48,245 nucleotides of DNA from Chloroflexota bacterium (GTDB lineage Bacteria; Chloroflexota; Anaerolineae; Promineifilales; Promineifilaceae). The position numbers and the translations under genes are program-made. The notes below the pieces were generated by a model that saw nothing but the letters and a program-made list of their open reading frames with translations, made no database searches and was not told the DNA's origin. The stretch spans positions 1 through 48,245 of the forward strand of contig PDQY01000103.1 of NCBI GenBank assembly GCA_002746795.1. Reading direction: 5' to 3'. Within the stretch, counting starts at the first letter, position 1. Each line of letters opens with the position of its first letter. Positions 45,179 to 48,245 of the stretch are shown here, one piece after another.

Positions 45179-45233
45179 AATAGTCTGGTAGCCAGTGAGG
45201 GGCAAGCACAACTTCACTGGCTATTCGACTATT
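45179..45233 (+). other. Intercistronic inverted repeat
   Basis: AATAGTC and TAGCCAGTGA pair with TCACTGGCTA and GACTATT, giving a 10-bp inner stem and 7-bp outer stem. It fills the gap between the two carbamoyltransferase genes and runs into an 8-bp quasi-tandem run (GGCTATTC, GACTATTA, GACTTATT, GACTAAAA). It may stabilise or process the transcript. Confidence 0.55.
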
Positions 45234-45262
45234 AGACTTATTGACTAAAAAAGGAGAACAAA

Positions 45263-46243
45263 ATGCAAACCGGATTACGTGGTCGTGACTTCATCAGCGA
45301 CCTGGATTTTTCTAAAGAGGAAGTTGAAACCGTATTAGATGTGGCTTGGGACTTAAAAATGAAACGCGCACTGGGTATTCCCCATGCATCTTTGCGTGAC
45401 AAAGTGTTGGCGATGTTGTTCTACTTCTCCAGCACCCGTACCCGTGGTTCTTTTGAAGCTGGCATGGCTCAGCTGGGTGGCCATGCTGCATTTATCGAAA
45501 GTCGTACAACACAAGTTTCACACGGTGACACAGAAGTAGAATTAGGTGAAATTTTTGGCCGTTATTTCGATGGTATCGCTATCCGCCATTGTGACTGGGG
45601 TATTGGCAACCGCTACTTAAGGAACGTCGCCTCTTCCTCTCGCGCCCCAATACTCAACATGCAATGCGAAATTTATCATCCCCACCAATGCCTGGCTGAT
45701 TTGATGACCATCATGGAAAAGAAAGGTCGCAATCTGCGCAAGAAGAAAATGGTTGTTTCTTGGGCATACGCTTCCTCCTATCTCAAACCAATGTCTGTGC
45801 CCCAATCCCTCGTCCTGCAAATGCCTCGTTTTGGCATGGACGTTGTCTTGGCGCATCCGCCTGAATTCCGACTGATGCCCGAAATTATGGATCAAGCGCA
45901 AGAAATGTCGCGGAAATACAACACCAGCTTTGAAGTTGTCCATGATATGCAAGAAGCTTGTGAAGATGCCGATGTCATCTACGCTAAATCTTGGGGACCG
46001 CTCATGACCACCAACGATCCAGATGAAGGCAAACGTATCCAGGATCAATACAAAAACTGGTACGTGGATGATGCCCTCATGGCTCGCGGCAAAGATGATG
46101 TTATTTACATGCACCCCTTGCCTGCTGACCGTGATATTGAAGTTGCCAGCTCTGTTCTTGACGGTCGCCACTCTGTCGTCTTCGATGAAGCCGAAAACCG
46201 TCTACACGCCCAAAAAGCTGTCATGGCTCTTACCATGAGTTAA
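45263..46243 (+). CDS. YgeW-like carbamoyltransferase
   Basis: The 326-residue enzyme has the carbamoyl-phosphate motif FYFSSTRTR (Ser57-Arg61), MQCEIYHPHQCLADL and HPLPADRDIEVASSVLDG. It is closest by eye to E. coli YgeW: SWAYASSYLKPMSVPQ and RFGMDVVLAHPPEF match YgeW segments nearly residue for residue, and TQVSHGDTEVE matches its SQIAHGETVRE. YgeW is about 70 residues longer. YgeW lies with xdhA-D, ygeX, ygeY, yqeB and yqeC in E. coli in anaerobic purine breakdown and is thought to act on a carbamoylated diamino acid. AAAGGAGAAC precedes ATG 45263. No AACGGCCGTT site is present. Confidence 0.88.
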   Translation: MQTGLRGRDFISDLDFSKEEVETVLDVAWDLKMKRALGIPHASLRDKVLAMLFYFSSTRTRGSFEAGMAQLGGHAAFIESRTTQVSHGDTEVELGEIFGRYFDGIAIRHCDWGIGNRYLRNVASSSRAPILNMQCEIYHPHQCLADLMTIMEKKGRNLRKKKMVVSWAYASSYLKPMSVPQSLVLQMPRFGMDVVLAHPPEFRLMPEIMDQAQEMSRKYNTSFEVVHDMQEACEDADVIYAKSWGPLMTTNDPDEGKRIQDQYKNWYVDDALMARGKDDVIYMHPLPADRDIEVASSVLDGRHSVVFDEAENRLHAQKAVMALTMS

Positions 46244-46319
46244 ATTGTCAATTGCTAATTCTCAATGGTCAATTGTCAACGCAGCATTGTTTAGTCTCAT
46301 GACTACTGGACTTAAAGCT

Positions 46320-47576
46320 ATGGATCACGTAAAACACTTAAAATGTCTCATCTGTGGTCAGGAGTATGCCCCAGATGAAATTGAGTATATTTGCCCGGAT
46401 CATGGCAACGATGGCATTGTGGATGTGGTGTATGATTACCAGTTAATCGGGCAGCGCATCAGCCGCGAATCGTTGGCTAAGAATCCAGACCAAACGATTT
46501 GGCGGTACAAACCGCTGTTGCCAGTGGCGCCTGATGCTCCGGTGCCACCGCTTACTGTCGGTGGCACGCCGCTTTATCAAGCTGACCGCCTGGCAGCCGG
46601 GTTAGGCTTAAAGCATGTTTGGGTGAAGGATGACGGCCGTTTACCCACCGCCTCCTTCAAAGACCGTGCCAGTGCCATTGCTGTGGTTAAAGCGCAAGAG
46701 AAAGGCGCAGAAATCATTACCACCGCCAGCACAGGCAACGCTGCGGCAGCATTGAGCGGGCTTTGTGCCAGTGTCGAGCAACCCAACGTCATTTTTGTGC
46801 CGCAAGCTGCCCCGCAAGCCAAAATCGCACAGTTGTTGGTCTTTGGCTCTAAAGTGATGCTGGTCAAAGGCACGTATGACGATGCTTTCGAGCTGTGTCT
46901 GGAAGCAGCCGCTGAGTATGGCTGGTACAACCGCAATACCGCCTACAATCCGTATATGACCGAGGGCAAGAAAACGGCCGTTTACGAAATTTGCGAGCAG
47001 CTCAACTGGCAAGCCCCCGATGTCATCTTCGTTAGCGTGGGGGATGGCTGCATCATCGGTGGTTTGCACAAAGGGCTCAAAGATTTGCTGGCGCTCGGCT
47101 GGATAGACCACATGCCGCGCATCATCGGCGTGCAGGCAGAAGGCAGCGGCTTCATGTACGAAGCGTGGCGTGATAGCGAAGATGTCCTCACCAAAGCGCC
47201 CGTCTCCGGCATCACCGTCGCCGACAGCATCAGCGCAGGCCTGCCCCGCGACCGCATCAAAGCCCTGGCCGCCGTCAAGGAAACCAACGGCGCCTACGTC
47301 AGCGTCACCGACGACGAAATTTTAGAAGCCATTCCTGCTTTGGCTCGCGGCTGTGGCGTGTTTGCCGAACCGGCTGGTGCCACTGCCTATGCTGGCCTCA
47401 TCAAAGCCCTTGAACTAGACCTGGTCAATGCAAACCATCGCATTGTCGTCCTCAACACCGGCAACGGCCTGAAAGATGTCGCCAGCGCCATGAAAGCAGT
47501 TGACATGGTCGGCACCAAAGCAACATTAGTAGAACCGGATATGGCGGATCTGAAACGAATCATGGCAGACAAATAA
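46320..47576 (+). CDS. Threonine-synthase-like PLP enzyme
   Basis: The protein (about 418 residues from ATG 46320; ATG 46299 is also possible) is a fold-type II PLP enzyme of the ThrC family. It starts with a metal-binding-like segment, LKCLICGQEYAPDEIEYICP, as in many threonine synthases. The PLP lysine is in TASFKDRASA, the phosphate loop is TASTGNAAAALSG, and VSVGDGCIIGGL follows. Threonine synthase acts on O-phosphohomoserine, but in this operon a beta-elimination on another amino acid, such as diaminopropionate, is possible. The gap to the gene before it holds 7-bp repeats (TCAATTG type) and no good ribosome site. Confidence 0.82.
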   Translation: MDHVKHLKCLICGQEYAPDEIEYICPDHGNDGIVDVVYDYQLIGQRISRESLAKNPDQTIWRYKPLLPVAPDAPVPPLTVGGTPLYQADRLAAGLGLKHVWVKDDGRLPTASFKDRASAIAVVKAQEKGAEIITTASTGNAAAALSGLCASVEQPNVIFVPQAAPQAKIAQLLVFGSKVMLVKGTYDDAFELCLEAAAEYGWYNRNTAYNPYMTEGKKTAVYEICEQLNWQAPDVIFVSVGDGCIIGGLHKGLKDLLALGWIDHMPRIIGVQAEGSGFMYEAWRDSEDVLTKAPVSGITVADSISAGLPRDRIKALAAVKETNGAYVSVTDDEILEAIPALARGCGVFAEPAGATAYAGLIKALELDLVNANHRIVVLNTGNGLKDVASAMKAVDMVGTKATLVEPDMADLKRIMADK

Positions 47577-47594
47577 TAGAGAAAAAAGATCGAA

Positions 47595-47634
47595 GATTGA
47601 AGATCGGTGATGATTTGTGCGCCAATCTTCAATC
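47595..47634 (+). other. Inverted and 7-bp tandem repeats between PLP enzyme genes
   Basis: GATTGAAGAT (47595-47604) pairs with ATCTTCAATC (47625-47634). The right strand is part of a heptad run CAATCTT, CAATCAT, CAATCTC (47623-47643), the same type as inside the Mo-subunit gene. A good ribosome site (AAAGGAAAC) for the next gene follows. Confidence 0.65.
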
Positions 47635-47658
47635 ATCAATCTCTTCAAAGGAAACATT

Positions 47659-48245
47659 ATGAGCGATTTAATTGATTTAACCATTCACGACGAGGGCAAG
47701 TTAGAACAAGCCATCCAACGCGCCCGCAAACAAAATATCATTATCCCCACCTTCAAGCAGATGATTGACCCCAGCCTGACGCCAGAACCTATCAAGAAAA
47801 AACTGGCAAACGTGGGTCTGTGGGATCTGAATCCACTGAACCTGTTCCGCATCACCTGGCATAACGAAGCCAAACCCAGCGGGGGCAACTTCGGCGGCGT
47901 TAACTACCTGGTACTGCCTAAAGAACTGACCGGCGTTGACGCCAAAATCATTATCCTCCTGGGCAAATGGTTCCCCACCGGGGCTCACAAAGTCGGTGCC
48001 GCCTTTGGTTGTTTGGTACCTCGTCTCGTAACAGGACAATTTGACCCCACCACCCAGAAAGCTGTCTGGCCCTCCACCGGCAACTACTGCCGTGGTGGCG
48101 CTTACGACTCCAACCTGTTAGCCTGCGAATCCATCGCCATCTTGCCTGAAGAAATGAGCCAGGAACGGTTCGATTGGTTGGCCTCTGTCGCTGGTGAAAC
48201 TATCAAAACCCCTGGGTCAGAAAGCAACGTCAAAGAGATTTTTGA
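47659..48245 (+). CDS. Fold-type II PLP-dependent enzyme, C-terminally cut by the window
   Basis: 195 codons are visible from ATG 47659 before the window ends. The sequence has GAHKVGAAFGCLVP with the likely PLP lysine, WPSTGNYCRGGAYDS as the phosphate loop, and ESIAILPEEMSQERFDWL. These are the marks of a tryptophan-synthase-beta/cysteine-synthase superfamily group usually annotated only as PLP-dependent protein subunit beta. It starts with AAAGGAAAC and follows the ThrC-like gene after 82 bp, so it is part of the same unit. The reaction is unknown; acting on a diamino or carbamoylated amino acid would fit its neighbours. Confidence 0.82.
   Translation, partial: MSDLIDLTIHDEGKLEQAIQRARKQNIIIPTFKQMIDPSLTPEPIKKKLANVGLWDLNPLNLFRITWHNEAKPSGGNFGGVNYLVLPKELTGVDAKIIILLGKWFPTGAHKVGAAFGCLVPRLVTGQFDPTTQKAVWPSTGNYCRGGAYDSNLLACESIAILPEEMSQERFDWLASVAGETIKTPGSESNVKEIF

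Larger units (their letters stand above)
1671..46982. repeat. Highly iterated palindrome AACGGCCGTT (39 dispersed sites)
   Basis: Exact copies of this self-complementary 10-mer start at 1671, 2128, 3619, 4490, 8085, 8247, 9098, 10003, 10848, 11110, 13144, 14491, 14897, 15563, 18511, 18838, 19413, 21591, 22210, 22618, 23077, 25391, 26902, 27483, 29654, 30059, 31361, 31982, 32878, 32915, 33440, 34503, 34746, 37243, 39507, 40248, 43104, 43881 and 46973. One-mismatch copies start at 1044, 5971, 6997, 8807, 9670, 28716, 38723, 42251, 42805 and 46632. All exact sites lie inside coding sequences. They are read as Asn-Gly-Arg, Arg-Pro-Leu/Phe or Thr-Ala-Val depending on frame, so selection or spread acts on the DNA and not on a peptide. 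The coordinates span first to last site; this is not a continuous element. Counted by eye. Confidence 0.95.

Noticed and set aside
1..48245. tRNA, rRNA, transposase, integrase or phage genes
   Set aside because: Gaps were read on both strands and no such gene was recognised; only the small non-autonomous repeats were seen.

Overview
The window looks like a chromosomal piece from a free-living, probably anaerobic or facultative bacterium, most likely a member of the Chloroflexota (Anaerolineae/Ardenticatenia-like). This rests on gene content: F420 biosynthesis genes, a SAM-I riboswitch, secreted beta-rich proteins of unknown function, a selenium-type molybdenum hydroxylase set and class A PBP and MacB-like systems. 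The assignment is inference. No rRNA, tRNA, phage, transposase or CRISPR was found.

Layout. From 1 to 15 kb the genes are mostly unrelated single units: a YceI lipoprotein, a histone-deacetylase-family hydrolase, an unknown secreted protein, cobalamin-dependent methionine synthase (metH) behind an unknown gene and a SAM-I riboswitch, two secreted proteins, a caspase-like membrane protein with an SH3b domain, two paralogous zinc-ribbon membrane proteins, an OsmC protein and an RluD-type pseudouridine synthase. From 15.9 to 20.4 kb lies an iron/phosphonate-type ABC importer (binding protein, fused permease, ATPase). From 20.6 to 24.5 kb an M20 amidohydrolase is followed by cofD, cofC and an F420-type luciferase-like oxidoreductase. 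From 24.8 to 26.8 kb come a sensor kinase and a stand-alone receiver.

From 27.3 to 35.1 kb lies a molybdenum-hydroxylase island: XdhC, a FAD/2Fe-2S fusion subunit, a small membrane protein, the Mo-binding subunit, YqeB and a YqeC-MocA fusion. The Mo subunit looks like xanthine dehydrogenase rather than CO dehydrogenase, and YqeB/YqeC point to the selenium-dependent type. From 35.5 to 39.9 kb is a double-ATPase plus cNMP-domain protein with an FtsX permease, then a class A PBP. From 43.2 kb to the end, a GntR regulator precedes two carbamoyltransferases (one ATCase-like but lacking aspartate-binding residues, one YgeW-like), a threonine-synthase-like enzyme and the start of another fold-type II PLP enzyme. 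With the xanthine dehydrogenase island this recalls the anaerobic purine/ureide gene sets that contain xdh, ygeW, ygeX, yqeB, yqeC and mocA.

The most striking signal is not a gene. The 10-bp palindrome AACGGCCGTT occurs 39 times exactly by my count (about 0.05 expected for a random 10-mer), in all three reading frames and only inside coding sequences. It behaves like the highly iterated palindrome HIP1 of cyanobacteria. Two further families of dispersed intergenic hairpin elements (called R1 and R2 here) fill many of the gaps, and short 7-bp tandem repeats occur in two gaps and inside the Mo-subunit gene.
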